This document shows positions 33,219 to 42,160 of a stretch of 64,000 nt of DNA, piece by piece. The notes below the pieces were generated by a model. That model made no database searches and was not told where the DNA came from. It was given only the letters and a program-made list of their open reading frames with translations. The DNA is taken from the NCBI RefSeq assembly GCF_001457475.1, contig NZ_LN831029.1, positions 3,286,001 to 3,350,000 on the forward strand, written 5' to 3'. The translations under genes and the position numbers were made by a program. This DNA comes from Achromobacter xylosoxidans. Lineage in GTDB: Bacteria; Pseudomonadota; Gammaproteobacteria; Burkholderiales; Burkholderiaceae_B. Numbering within the stretch: the stretch's first letter is position 1; the number at the start of each line of letters is the position of its first letter.

Positions 33219-33887
33219 ATGACCTTTGCCCAAACCCCCGGCGCCTCGGACGACTATGCCGACCGCGTCGCCCGCCATGTGCCGGGCCTGCGCGACCTGC
33301 ACCGCATGATCGGCGTGCTGATGGCCGAGCAGACGCCCGCCGACGGCCATCTCCTGGTGCTGGGCGCCGGCGGCGGCCTGGAACTGAAAGCACTGGCCGA
33401 AAGCGGCCCGCGCTGGCGCCTGGACGGCGTCGATCCCTCCGCGGACATGCTGCGCCAGGCCCGCGCCACGCTGGGCGAGCTGGCGCCGCGCGCCACTTTG
33501 CGCCAAGGCTATATCGACGATGCCCCCGAAGGCCCCTACGACGGCGCGACCTGCCTGCTGACGCTGCACTTCCTGGCGCCCCAGGAACGCCTGCGCACGG
33601 TGCGTGAATTGAGCCGCCGCCTGCGCCCCGGCGCCCCGTTCATCGTCGCCCACCACAGTTTTCCGCTGCAACGGCGCGATGCGTGGCTGGCACGCAATGC
33701 CGCCTTCATCACCGCCGCCGGCGTGCCGGCCGCGCAGGCGCGCGACGGCATGCAAGCGATGCGCGACAAGCTGCCCGTGCTGGATCCGCAGGCAGACGAG
33801 GCCATCCTGCGCGACGCCGGCTTTACCGATATCGAGCTGTTCTACGCCGCGCTGACGTTCAAGGGCTGGGTCTGCCGCAAGGCCTGA
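33219..33887 (+). CDS. class I SAM-dependent methyltransferase
   Basis: 222 aa from ATG 33219; an ATG at 33159 lies inside the operator and is rejected. Motif I is LLVLGAGGGLELKAL, followed by LDGVDPSADMLRQAR, the tRNA (cmo5U34)-methyltransferase/UbiE-like pattern, and YDGATCLLTLHFLAPQERL. The substrate is unknown. It follows the Tgl-like gene by about 100 bp but has its own tightly framed promoter. Confidence 0.85.
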   Translation: MTFAQTPGASDDYADRVARHVPGLRDLHRMIGVLMAEQTPADGHLLVLGAGGGLELKALAESGPRWRLDGVDPSADMLRQARATLGELAPRATLRQGYIDDAPEGPYDGATCLLTLHFLAPQERLRTVRELSRRLRPGAPFIVAHHSFPLQRRDAWLARNAAFITAAGVPAAQARDGMQAMRDKLPVLDPQADEAILRDAGFTDIELFYAALTFKGWVCRKA

Positions 33888-33906
33888 CGGCACGCGCGGC
33901 GCCGGA

Positions 33907-34404
33907 TCAGCCGCGGCCGAAATCCTTCTGCTTGAAATCGGTATCGCCGCGATAGCCATACAGGCGTGAAACCGCCTGGAAATCCTCGGGCGAGAAGCCG
34001 GCCCAGGAGTAGTTGCGGATGTGCTTCTTGCTCTGCGCATCGCGCACGTAGAAAGACAGCGAGGCCTTCTGCTCGGGCACGTTCACCGCCTTGTGCAGCG
34101 ACGGCACGAATTCATATTGCGACGTGGGGTAGGTCTTTTTCACACCCAGCAACGTGCTGACCACGATCTCGGTTTCGCTGAAGGCATAGCGGTTCACGAG
34201 CACGTAGTCCTTGCGGACCGCCAGGAACACGACCAGCGCCAGCGCCACGGTGGCCAGGTAGAAGCCCGGCGAGTTGATATCACGATCGACGGTGTAGCGG
34301 TAGGCGTAGTTGAAGACCAGCGACAGCAGGCCCACGGCGATGACCAGTTGTCCCAGTTGGGAAAACAGCCATTTGGCCTTGTTCTGGATGTTGACGATCA
34401 GCAT
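33907..34404 (-). CDS. small membrane protein of unknown function
   Basis: 165 aa from ATG 34404, with AGGGA eight bases upstream. Two hydrophobic segments at about residues 16-32 and 48-65 are followed by a soluble region of about 95 aa resembling PH-like bacterial domains (VLVNRYAFSETEIVVSTLLG). No cysteine or catalytic motif is seen. It converges on the methyltransferase gene and lies beside the LysR gene at 34504. Confidence 0.6.
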   Translation of the reverse strand: MLIVNIQNKAKWLFSQLGQLVIAVGLLSLVFNYAYRYTVDRDINSPGFYLATVALALVVFLAVRKDYVLVNRYAFSETEIVVSTLLGVKKTYPTSQYEFVPSLHKAVNVPEQKASLSFYVRDAQSKKHIRNYSWAGFSPEDFQAVSRLYGYRGDTDFKQKDFGRG

Positions 34405-34503
34405 TGCTAGGGTCCCTATGACGGTTGTTATTGGAAGCACGGGATTGGCAAGCGCGTAGTGTGCCGCAAGCCGACCCGCCGCAACCGCCGCGCCTACGCT
34501 TTG

Positions 34504-35388
34504 TTACCCCTTGGCCAATTGCTGCGCCAGGGCCAGCGCCTGCGCCAGGAACGGCGAGGCGTCGTCCTTGCGATAACTGGCGATCACCGGCGACACGAAG
34601 GCCTCGGCGTCGATGCGCACGTGGGCCACGTCGCGCCGTTGCAGGCGCTGCACCGAGGCCGGCACCACCGTCACGCCCAGTCCGGCCGCCACCAGGCCGA
34701 TGGCGGTCTGCAATTCGTTGGCCTCCTGCGCCACCTGAGGCGCATGGCCGGCGGCGCGGAACAGGTCCAGCACGTGGTCGGCGAAGTTGGGCCGCGGCCG
34801 GGCCGGATACAGCAGGAACGGCTCCTGCGCCAGCCGGTCGACCGACACGCTGTCGCAGCCGGCCAGCGGATGCCGCAGCGGCACGGCGGCCATCAGCGGC
34901 TCGGTCATCAGCACGCGGCGCTCGATCGCCGGATCGTCCAGCAGGATGCGGCCGATGCCCAGGTCGATGCGGCCGGCCTTGAGCGCCTCCAGTTGCGGCA
35001 GCGTGGTCATCTCCAGCAAGCCGACCTCGACCTGCGCGTCGGCGCCGCGCAATTGCCGGATCAGCTCGGGCACGAAGCCATACAGCGTCGACGGCACGAA
35101 GCCGATGCCGAACCAGCGGCGCCGCGCCTGGCCCAGCCGGCGCGTGCCCTCCAGCACTTCGTCCAGCCTTGTGGTCAGCAGGCGCGACTGCTCCAGCAGG
35201 AACCGCCCGGCCTCGGTCAGGCGCAGCGCGCGGGTGGTGCGCTCGAACAGCGCCACGCCCAGTTCCTCTTCCATCTGGCGGATCTGGCGGCTGAGCGGCG
35301 GCTGCGCCATGTGCAGCGCTTCGGCGGCGCGGGTGAAGCTGCCCTCGCGCGCCACCGCCTGGAAATACCGCAGGTGCCTGAGTTCCAT
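34504..35388 (-). CDS. LysR-family regulator, CatR/BenM-type
   Basis: 294 aa from ATG 35388. It begins MELRHLRYFQAVAREGSFTR, with an HTH containing LHMAQPPLSRQIRQMEEELG, exactly the CatR/CatM/BenM pattern. The effector domain spans about residues 90-290. It is divergent from a muconate-cycloisomerase-like gene, the classical catR/catB arrangement, so a muconate-like inducer is plausible. Confidence 0.88.
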   Translation of the reverse strand: MELRHLRYFQAVAREGSFTRAAEALHMAQPPLSRQIRQMEEELGVALFERTTRALRLTEAGRFLLEQSRLLTTRLDEVLEGTRRLGQARRRWFGIGFVPSTLYGFVPELIRQLRGADAQVEVGLLEMTTLPQLEALKAGRIDLGIGRILLDDPAIERRVLMTEPLMAAVPLRHPLAGCDSVSVDRLAQEPFLLYPARPRPNFADHVLDLFRAAGHAPQVAQEANELQTAIGLVAAGLGVTVVPASVQRLQRRDVAHVRIDAEAFVSPVIASYRKDDASPFLAQALALAQQLAKG

Positions 35389-35395
35389 GGCTATC

Positions 35396-35431
35396 CAAAC
35401 CCTATAGGTATAAATGGAGACCCATATAGTC
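35396..35431. promoter_or_regulatory. candidate LysR operator region between catR-like and catB-like genes
   Basis: AT-rich stretch in the 106-bp divergent interval containing CCTATAGG (palindromic) and, 18 bases after CTATA, its complement TATAG. LysR sites with T-N11-A symmetry are expected here. The half-site match is weak. Confidence 0.3.
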
Positions 35432-35494
35432 TTGGACTTGGCCGTGTAACGCAAGCGATACTGCGCTTGCCCTGAAGAACTTGCTTTGGAAAGT

Positions 35495-36619
35495 ATGAAT
35501 CCGGTAACGATAAACTCGGTCGAGGCGATCCTGGTGGATCTGCCGACCATCCGCGCCCACCAGCTGGCCATGGCCGTGATGCAGCGCCAGACGCTGGTGA
35601 TCGTGCGCCTGCGCTGCAGCGACGGCATCGAGGGCATCGGCGAAGCCACCACCATCGGCGGCCTGTCGTATGGCGAGGAAAGCCCGGAAGGCATCAAGCT
35701 GGCCATCGACACCTACCTGGCGCCAGCGCTGGCCGGCCTGGACGCGGCCAACATCCACGCCGCCATGCGGCGCCTGGAAACCGTGGCGCGCGGCAACCGC
35801 TTCGCCAAGTCGGCGCTGGAAAGCGCGCTGCTCGATGCCCAGGGCAAGCGCCTGGGCGTGTCGGTCTCGACCCTGCTGGGCGGCGCCGTGCGCGCCAGCC
35901 TGCCGGTGCTGTGGACCCTGGCCAGCGGCGATACCGCGCGCGACATCGAGGAAGCCGAGTCGCTGCTCGCCAGCCGCCGCCACAACACCTTCAAGCTCAA
36001 GGTCGGCCGCCGCGCCGTGGCCGACGACGTGGCCCACGTGTCGCGCATCAAGCAGGCGCTGGGCGAGCGCGCCCGCGTCACCGTGGACGTCAACCAGGCC
36101 TGGAACGAGGCCGACGCGGCCGGCGCCATCGCGCGCCTGGAAGCGGCCGGCGTCGACCTGATCGAACAACCCATCCCGCGCGCCAACCTGGCCGGCATGG
36201 CGCGGCTGGCGGCGCGCTTCGTGGTGCCCATCATGGCCGACGAAGCCATCAATGGCCCCGAGGACGCGCTGGCCATCGCCCGCCTGGGCGCGGCCGACGT
36301 GCTGGCGCTGAAGATCGCCAAGTCGGGCGGCATCCACGAAATGCTGCGCACCGCCGCGGTCGGCGACGCCGCCGGCATGTCGCTGTACGGCGGCACCATG
36401 CTGGAAGGCTCGGTCGGCTCGATCGCCTCGGCGCACGGCTTCGCCTGCCTGCCGCGGCTGTCGTGGGGCACCGAACTGTTCGGCCCGCTGCTGCTCAAGG
36501 ACGACATCGTCGCCAACCCGCCGCGCTACGCCGATTTCGAGATGGAGATCCCCACCGGCCCGGGCCTGGGCCTGGAACTGGACGAAGACAAACTGGCTTT
36601 CTACCGCAGGGACCGCTGA
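35495..36619 (+). CDS. muconate cycloisomerase-like enolase-superfamily enzyme
   Basis: 374 aa from ATG 35495. The muconate-lactonising-enzyme residues are intact: K-x-K at 167/169 (FKLKVG), metal ligands in TVDVNQAW (Asp), LIEQPI (Glu) and IMADEA (Asp), and the opposite general base Lys in LALKIAKSGG. It would convert cis,cis-muconate to muconolactone, or act on a related acid. catA and catC are absent from the window and a Bug receptor follows, so an imported carboxylate substrate is also possible. Confidence 0.88.
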   Translation: MNPVTINSVEAILVDLPTIRAHQLAMAVMQRQTLVIVRLRCSDGIEGIGEATTIGGLSYGEESPEGIKLAIDTYLAPALAGLDAANIHAAMRRLETVARGNRFAKSALESALLDAQGKRLGVSVSTLLGGAVRASLPVLWTLASGDTARDIEEAESLLASRRHNTFKLKVGRRAVADDVAHVSRIKQALGERARVTVDVNQAWNEADAAGAIARLEAAGVDLIEQPIPRANLAGMARLAARFVVPIMADEAINGPEDALAIARLGAADVLALKIAKSGGIHEMLRTAAVGDAAGMSLYGGTMLEGSVGSIASAHGFACLPRLSWGTELFGPLLLKDDIVANPPRYADFEMEIPTGPGLGLELDEDKLAFYRRDR

Positions 36620-36642
36620 CGCGCCCTGCCCCACGGTTGTTC

Positions 36643-36671
36643 CCGCGCGCCGGCCACGCATCGGCGCGCGG
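36643..36671. terminator. strong hairpin between the cycloisomerase and Bug genes
   Basis: Ten-bp perfect stem CCGCGCGCCG/CGGCGCGCGG with a 9-base loop, followed on plus by an A-rich rather than T-rich tract. It may attenuate read-through or stabilise the message between genes. A minus-strand terminator is possible by sequence but has no gene to serve nearby. Confidence 0.4.
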
Positions 36672-36701
36672 AAAAATAATTCAAGCACACGGAGACACGA
36701 C

Positions 36702-37688
36702 ATGGTTTTGCGCCACGCATTCAAACACCTCGCCCGGGCCTGCATGGGCCTGGCCCTGCTCGGCGCCGCCAGCGGCGCGATGGCCGACGGCTACCCCGAC
36801 CGGCCGGTCAAGTGGATCGTGCCGTTCCCGCCGGGCGGCGCCATGGACAGCATCGCCCGCACCCTGGGCGAGTCGATGGGCAAGCAACTGAACACCTCGT
36901 TCATCGTCGAGAACCGCGCCGGCGCCGGCGGCAACATCGGCGCGGCCAGCGTGGCGCGTTCCAAGCCGGACGGCTACACCATCCTGATCGTGGCCAACGG
37001 CATGGCCGTGAACCCGGCGCTGTACGCCGACCTGAACTACGACCCGATCAAGGACTTCGCGCCGATCTCGCTGCTGGCGGTGGTGCCGAACGTGCTGGTC
37101 ACCAACCCCGCGCGCAACGATGTGAAGAGCGTGGACGAAGTGATAGCCAAGGCCAAGGCGCAGCCCAACCACTACACCTACGCCTCGGCCGGCGTCGGCA
37201 CCTCGATCCACCTGGCGGGCGAGCTGTTCGTCTCCATGGCCAAGATCGACATGCTGCACGTGCCCTACAAGGGCAGCGGCCCGGCCATCGCCGACCTGCT
37301 GGGCGGCCAGGTGGACTACATGTTCGACAGCGTAACGTCGGCCAAGCCGCACATCGAGGCCGGCAAACTGCGCGCATTGGCGGTGACCACCGCCAAGCGC
37401 TCGGCGGCGCTGCCCAACGTGCCCACCGTGGCCGAAAGCGGCCTGCCCGGCTACGAACTGATGCCGTGGTTCGCCGCCTTCGCGCCGGCCGGCACGCCGC
37501 CCGAGGTCGTGGCCAAACTGAACGCGGCCATGCGCCAGGCCCTGAACGAGCCCAAGGTCAAGGCGACGCTGGATTCGATCGGCGCCGAATCCATAGGCGG
37601 CACGCCCGACGAACTGCGCGACTACCTGGCCAAGGAAACCGCGCAGTGGAAGGTGCTGGTGAAGGAACGCAACATCAAGATCAACTGA
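36702..37688 (+). CDS. Bug-family (TctC-like) periplasmic receptor
   Basis: 328 aa with a signal peptide ending in GAMA-DG. The Bug core is YPDRPVKWIVPFPPGGAMDS, FIVENRAGAGGNIGAASVAR and VPYKGSGPAIADLLGGQVDY. It probably binds a carboxylate related to the substrate of the cycloisomerase gene 82 bp upstream. No membrane subunits are nearby. A strong terminator follows. Confidence 0.9.
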   Translation: MVLRHAFKHLARACMGLALLGAASGAMADGYPDRPVKWIVPFPPGGAMDSIARTLGESMGKQLNTSFIVENRAGAGGNIGAASVARSKPDGYTILIVANGMAVNPALYADLNYDPIKDFAPISLLAVVPNVLVTNPARNDVKSVDEVIAKAKAQPNHYTYASAGVGTSIHLAGELFVSMAKIDMLHVPYKGSGPAIADLLGGQVDYMFDSVTSAKPHIEAGKLRALAVTTAKRSAALPNVPTVAESGLPGYELMPWFAAFAPAGTPPEVVAKLNAAMRQALNEPKVKATLDSIGAESIGGTPDELRDYLAKETAQWKVLVKERNIKIN

Positions 37689-37731
37689 GTCACGCGCGGA
37701 CTCGGCGCGGGCGCGACACGCGCCCGCTGCG

Positions 37732-37766
37732 CGCCGGCCGAGGGAGTTTCCCCGGCCGGCGTTTTT
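37732..37766 (+). terminator. intrinsic terminator
   Basis: CGCCGGCC (37732-37739) pairs with GGCCGGCG (37754-37761), followed directly by TTTTT. It ends the cycloisomerase/Bug unit 15 bp before the convergent GntR stop. Confidence 0.85.
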
Positions 37767-37781
37767 GCGTCGGCTGTGCCG

Positions 37782-38504
37782 CTACGCCGGCGCCGCGGTC
37801 GTATCGAGCAGGTGATCGACAATCGCCAGGATCTGCTCGGCGGCCTCGGCAATGTGGTGTTCCAGGGCCGCCTCGGCCTCGCCGGCGCGGCCCTGGCGAC
37901 AGAACGCGATCAGCGCGCTGTGCTCGTCGTGGGCCTGCTGGCGGATCGGCGCGTTGACGATCTGGAAGCGGAAATAGCGTTCGGATTTTTCATGCAGCGC
38001 GCGCACCATGGCCAGCGCCGCTGGCCGCTGCGCGGCGCGGTACAGCAGTTCGTGCAACTGCCAATTGAGCCGGCCCCACTGCTGCGGTTCGGCGCTGTCC
38101 ATCCGCGCCACGATGCGCGCCGCCTCGTCCAGTTCCTCGGGCGTGTGCTGCGACACCGCCAGGCGCAGCAGCCAGGGTTCGAGCCGCAGGCGGATGTCGA
38201 AGAATTCCTGCACTTCGGCGCGCGACAGCATCGAGACGTAGGCGCCGCGGTGCGCGATCATGTCCACCAACCCTTCGGCGCTGAGCTGGCGGATCGCCTC
38301 GCGCACCGGCAGCCGGCTCACCCCCAGTTCCTCGGCCAGCAGTTCCTGGCGCAGGGCGGAGCCCGGCGCGATCGCGCCAGACAGGATGCGGTCGCGCAGT
38401 TCGTCGACCACCAGGTCGACGGCGGTCTTGCGCACCAGGCGACCGGTGGATCCGGCGGCGACGCGGGGTTGGGTGGCGCTGGCGGGAGAGGAATTCTGGG
38501 ACAC
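37782..38504 (-). CDS. GntR-family regulator, FadR (FCD) subfamily
   Basis: 240 aa from GTG 38504, preceded by GGATGTGAC; an upstream in-frame ATG (38648) lies next to the operator and would add an unlikely Pro/Gly-rich leader. The winged HTH is at about residues 28-95 (LRQELLAEELGVSRLPVREAIRQ has the key R-x-P-x-R-E-A) and the all-helical FCD ligand domain with its metal-binding His residues is at about 105-230. It is divergent from the DapA-like/Bug genes, and TTGGAT-N5-ATCCAA sites lie between. Confidence 0.87.
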   Translation of the reverse strand: MSQNSSPASATQPRVAAGSTGRLVRKTAVDLVVDELRDRILSGAIAPGSALRQELLAEELGVSRLPVREAIRQLSAEGLVDMIAHRGAYVSMLSRAEVQEFFDIRLRLEPWLLRLAVSQHTPEELDEAARIVARMDSAEPQQWGRLNWQLHELLYRAAQRPAALAMVRALHEKSERYFRFQIVNAPIRQQAHDEHSALIAFCRQGRAGEAEAALEHHIAEAAEQILAIVDHLLDTTAAPA

Positions 38505-38628
38505 GTCACATCCGGTGGAAGATTCCGCCCGGCGGACGCCGGACGGCAGCGGATCCGTTCCACCTGCCCCACGCCCAGGAAAACCCCGAGAGACAGCCGG
38601 TGTCTGGAACCCGTTTAATGTGAGTATA

Positions 38629-38645
38629 TTGGATCCATGATCCAA
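38629..38645. promoter_or_regulatory. GntR operator candidate 1, TTGGATCCATGATCCAA
   Basis: Arms TTGGAT/ATCCAA spaced by five bases (extended TTGGATC/GATCCAA), 125 bp upstream of the regulator start and matching a second site at 38714-38730. Confidence 0.6.
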
Positions 38646-38713
38646 CAAAAATCGACGCCCTTGCCGGGGCGATGGTTCGAGGCCGCGCGCCTCGTTTTTC
38701 TGGCACTTTTATT

Positions 38714-38730
38714 TTGGATCCAATATCCAA
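38714..38730. promoter_or_regulatory. GntR operator candidate 2, TTGGATCCAATATCCAA
   Basis: Same arms and spacing as the site at 38629-38645, 85 bp away (about eight helical turns), and about 50 bp upstream of the DapA-like gene. Two matched sites in one divergent region favour looping repression by the adjacent FCD regulator. Confidence 0.6.
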
Positions 38731-38781
38731 TCAATAGCCCGACAGTACAAGCCGGGCGGATCACGCAACAGGAGCGGCAGC

Positions 38782-39684
38782 ATGAGCATTCAATGGCAAG
38801 GCGTATTTCCCGCGGTCACCACCAAACTGAAGCCCGATTTCTCGCTGGACGCGGACGCCATCCGCCAGGGCCTGGAGCGCCTGATCGCCAATGGCGTGGG
38901 CGGCGTGGTGATGATGGGCATGGTGGGCGAAAACGCCCAGCTCGCGCCCGAGGAAAAGCTGGAGGTGCTGCGCATCGCGGTCGAGACCGTGCGCGGCCGC
39001 GTGCCGGTGGTGTCGGGCGTGGCCGAGACCGGCACCGCGCGCGCGGCGGCATTCGCGCGCCAGGCGGCGCAGATCGGCGTCGATGGGCTGATGGTGTTTC
39101 CCGGCCTGACGTACAAGTCGGACGAGCGCGAAACGGTGGCGTTCTACCGCGGCGTGGCGCAGGCCAGTCCCCTGCCCATCCTGCTGTACAACAACCCGCG
39201 CGGCTACGGCGTCGACCTGACGCCGGACCTGGTGGCGCAGTTGCTGGAGGAACCGACCATCGTCGCCATCAAGGAGGAATCCTACGACACCACCCGCGTG
39301 ACCGACCTGATCACGCGCTTCGGCGACCGCCTAGCGGTGGTCTGCGGCGTCGACGACCTGGTGCTGGAAAGCGCCGCGCTGGGCGTGACCGCCTGGGTCT
39401 CGGGCATGGCCAACGCCGTGCCGAAAGCGTCGGTGGACCTGCTGCGGCTGGCGGTCGAAGGCGACTTCAAGCGCGCCCGCACGCTGTACGCGGCGCTCAC
39501 GCCGCTGTTCCACCTGGACACCGTGGTCAAGCTGGTGCAGCACATCAAGCTGGCCGAGCACCTGATCACCGGCAGCGCCGAAACCGTCAAGCCGCCGCGC
39601 CTGGACCTGGCCGGCGCCGAACGCGAACGCACCCTTGCCATCACCCGCCAGACATTGGCGGATCTTTCAGCCCTGGGCTACTGA
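38782..39684 (+). CDS. dihydrodipicolinate synthase/N-acetylneuraminate lyase-family aldolase or dehydratase
   Basis: 300 aa TIM barrel. The Schiff-base lysine is Lys164 (TIVAIKEESYD) and the proton-relay tyrosine is Tyr136 (LLYNNPRGYGVDL). The usual G-x-T-T-G-E loop reads GMVGENAQL, so it is not a canonical DapA; catabolic relatives cleave or dehydrate 2-keto-3-deoxy sugar acids or hydroxy acids. AGGAG lies upstream of ATG 38782. It is followed closely by a Bug receptor and controlled by the divergent GntR gene. Confidence 0.85.
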   Translation: MSIQWQGVFPAVTTKLKPDFSLDADAIRQGLERLIANGVGGVVMMGMVGENAQLAPEEKLEVLRIAVETVRGRVPVVSGVAETGTARAAAFARQAAQIGVDGLMVFPGLTYKSDERETVAFYRGVAQASPLPILLYNNPRGYGVDLTPDLVAQLLEEPTIVAIKEESYDTTRVTDLITRFGDRLAVVCGVDDLVLESAALGVTAWVSGMANAVPKASVDLLRLAVEGDFKRARTLYAALTPLFHLDTVVKLVQHIKLAEHLITGSAETVKPPRLDLAGAERERTLAITRQTLADLSALGY

Positions 39685-39697
39685 TACCGGAGCCACC

Positions 39698-40672
39698 ATG
39701 ACCCGCACCCGCCTGCCCGCGCTGGCCTTCAGCGCCCTGTCCTTCCTGGCCTGCGCCACCGCCGCTCCCGCCGCGATGGCGGCCGACTATCCCAGCCGCT
39801 CGATGGAACTGGTGGTCGCCTACCAGCCCGGCGGCGGCAGCGACAACACCGCCCGCGCCATCGCCGAAGCGGTGCGCCCGCCGCTGCTGGCGCAGCCCAC
39901 CGTGGTGATCAACAAGCCCGGCGCCAGCGGTTCGATCGGCTGGTCGTATGTGGCCAACGCGCAGCCCGACGGCTACAGGCTGGTGCTGATGACGCCCGAG
40001 ATGCTGGTGGTGCCGCTGATGGGCATCGGCAAGACCACGGTCAAGGACTTCCAGCCGATTGCCCGCTTCACCGATGATCCGTCGTCGGTCACGGTGCGGG
40101 CCGACGCGCCGTGGAAGACGGTGGAGGAATTCCTGGACTACGCCCGAAAGAATCCCGAGCGGGTGGCGGTGTCCAACGCCGGCATCGGCACCGTGCCGCA
40201 CATGGCGGCCGCGGCGCTGGGCGAGCAGACCGGCGTGAAGTTCGTGCACGTGCCCTACCAGGGATCGGCGCCGGCCATCATGGGCCTGCTGGCGGGCGAC
40301 GTGCAGGCCACCACGGTGGCCTATGCCGAACTGCAGCAGCACGTGGACACCGGCAAGCTGCGCACCCTGGCCGTGATGGCGCCGAAACGGCTCGACAACC
40401 TGCCGGACGTGCCGACCATGAAGGAACGCGGCGCCGACCTGCAGTTCAGCGTCTGGCGCGGCATCGGCCTGCCGAAGTCGGCCCCGGCCGACGCCATCGA
40501 GAAATGGCGCAACGCCGCGCGCCAGGTGGCGCAGTCGCAGGACTTCCAGGCGCTGATGCGCAAGCAGAACCTGACGCCGTCATACGCCGACCAACCGCAA
40601 TTCGCGGCCGACGTGGCGCGGCAGGAACAGGCCTTCAACGCGCTGGTGCCGAAGCTGAACCTGAAACCCTGA
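39698..40672 (+). CDS. Bug-family (TctC-like) periplasmic receptor
   Basis: 324 aa from ATG 39698. A signal peptide ends near AAMA-AD. The core has YPSRSMELVVAYQPGGGSDNTAR, VVINKPGASGSIGWSYVAN and VPYQGSAPAIMGLLAGDVQ. It lies 13 bp after the DapA-like gene and is probably the receptor for that enzyme's pathway substrate. Confidence 0.9.
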   Translation: MTRTRLPALAFSALSFLACATAAPAAMAADYPSRSMELVVAYQPGGGSDNTARAIAEAVRPPLLAQPTVVINKPGASGSIGWSYVANAQPDGYRLVLMTPEMLVVPLMGIGKTTVKDFQPIARFTDDPSSVTVRADAPWKTVEEFLDYARKNPERVAVSNAGIGTVPHMAAAALGEQTGVKFVHVPYQGSAPAIMGLLAGDVQATTVAYAELQQHVDTGKLRTLAVMAPKRLDNLPDVPTMKERGADLQFSVWRGIGLPKSAPADAIEKWRNAARQVAQSQDFQALMRKQNLTPSYADQPQFAADVARQEQAFNALVPKLNLKP

Positions 40673-41106
40673 CGCGGCGAATCCGGACGTGGAAAACAAA
40701 ACCCCGGCTCCAGGCCGGGGTGGGAATCAGGTCTTACATGATGGGGCGTAGGCTTGCGCCCATTGGCAGCCATCACCAACCTAGTCGCTATTCTAGACTC
40801 TTGGAATCCGCGCGGTCAAAGGACGATCGGTCCGTCTTTTGCGCGCTTCTGCGACATGCCCCACACGCTGCCGTACCGGCCCATTCTGATTGATACGCTC
40901 ATCAGCAACAGGCGCATACGCATCCGATCCATTCGCTGGACAAACTGGCAACGCTGGTGGACCGATCCGCCCGCGAAAATGTCACGCTGCCTGCGATCAT
41001 GCGTTCGGGGCGCCGACGGCGGCGGTTCCTGATTCTGCCCCACTGAAACCATCCCGGGGACTCGCATCCAACGTTCCCCGGGGAGTGGCCAACCATTGCG
41101 ACGACG
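40673..41106. other. 434-bp region between convergent Bug genes
   Basis: Contains the hairpin at 40691-40721 and otherwise less GC-rich sequence with short open frames on both strands (for example 40754-41032). None has a recognisable product or a convincing ribosome site. No RNA gene is recognised. Confidence 0.4.
40691..40721 (-). terminator. hairpin with T-rich flank on the minus strand
   Basis: ACCCCGGC (40701-40708) and GCCGGGGT (40714-40721) form an 8-bp stem with a TCCAG loop. On the minus strand it is followed by TTTGTTTTCC. It would stop transcription from the minus-strand Bug unit, about 390 bp beyond its stop; on plus it lacks a T-run. Confidence 0.6.
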
Positions 41107-42096
41107 CTACTCCACCGTCGCCCCCGATTTCTTCACCACCTCCGCCCAGCGCGGGATCTCCGTGGCCATCAGGGCGCGCAGTTCATCGGGCGTGCTGCCG
41201 ACCAGCTCCATGCCCATGGTCTTGCCGAGCTTTTCCTGCACGTCGGGTTCCTTCAGGATCACGGCGATCTCGGCGGCGAGCTTGTCGAGGATGGGCTTGG
41301 GCGTGCCCTTGGGCGCATACACCGCCTGCCACGACGCCATCTGGAAGCCGGGCACGCCGGCCTCCTGCATGGTCGGCACGTCCGGGGCCAGCGAGATGCG
41401 GTCCTTGGTGGTGACGGCCAGCAGCTTGAGCTTGCCGGTCTGCAAGAGCGGCAAGGCGGCGGTCATCTGGTCGAACATGAAGGTGACCGCGCCCGAGGAC
41501 ACATCGACCATGGCGGGCGGCGTGCCCTTGTAGGGCACGTGCGTGAGCGGCACGCCGATCATGCCGGAGAACAGTTCGCCGGCCAGGTGGGTGGAGGTGC
41601 CGGCGCCGGACGACGCGAAGGTGCGCTTGGACGGATCCTTCTTGAGCAGCGCGATCAGGTCGGCCACCGAGTTCACGCCCAGGTTCGGGTCGACCAGCAG
41701 CACGTTCGGCAGATAGGCGATCAGCGAGACCGGCTCGAAGTCCTTGACCGGGTCGTACTTCAGGTTCTTGTAGAGGCTGGCGTTGATGGCGTGAGTGCTG
41801 ATGGTGCCGCCGAACAGCGTGTAGCCGTCGGGCGCGGCCTTGGCCACGTAGGTGGCGCCGATGCCGCCGGCGGCGCCGGGCTTGTTCTCGACGATGACGT
41901 TCTGGTGCAGCCGGTCGCCCAGCTTCTGCGCCAGCACGCGGCCGACCACGTCGGTGGAGCCGCCCACGGTGAACGGCACCACGTAGGAAATCGGCTTCTG
42001 CGCCGGCCACTCGGCGGCCGTGGCCGGCAGCGCCCACGCGCCCAGCAGCGGTCCTGCCAGCAGCGCGGCCAGCGCGCTGCGACGTTGCTTGTTCAT
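41107..42096 (-). CDS. Bug-family (TctC-like) periplasmic receptor
   Basis: 329 aa from ATG 42096, with AGGAG upstream. The leader (NKQRRSALAALLAGPLLGAW) resembles a Sec/Tat-type signal. The core is WPAQKPISYVVPFTVGGSTD, VIVENKPGAAGGIGATYVAK and VPYKGTPPAMVDVSSGAVTF. It is the last gene after the dehydratase and RraA-like genes, which suggests a sugar-acid or hydroxy-acid ligand. Confidence 0.9.
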   Translation of the reverse strand: MNKQRRSALAALLAGPLLGAWALPATAAEWPAQKPISYVVPFTVGGSTDVVGRVLAQKLGDRLHQNVIVENKPGAAGGIGATYVAKAAPDGYTLFGGTISTHAINASLYKNLKYDPVKDFEPVSLIAYLPNVLLVDPNLGVNSVADLIALLKKDPSKRTFASSGAGTSTHLAGELFSGMIGVPLTHVPYKGTPPAMVDVSSGAVTFMFDQMTAALPLLQTGKLKLLAVTTKDRISLAPDVPTMQEAGVPGFQMASWQAVYAPKGTPKPILDKLAAEIAVILKEPDVQEKLGKTMGMELVGSTPDELRALMATEIPRWAEVVKKSGATVE

Positions 42097-42160
42097 GCTT
42101 GTCTCCTGCCCTCTGTGTTTTATAGGCATGGGTCGCCGGCCGGACGGCCGGCGCCAGGGC

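Noticed and set aside
40754..41067. Short open frames on both strands in the gap between Bug genes
   Set aside because: Overlapping antiparallel frames without ribosome sites, codon bias or recognisable motifs.
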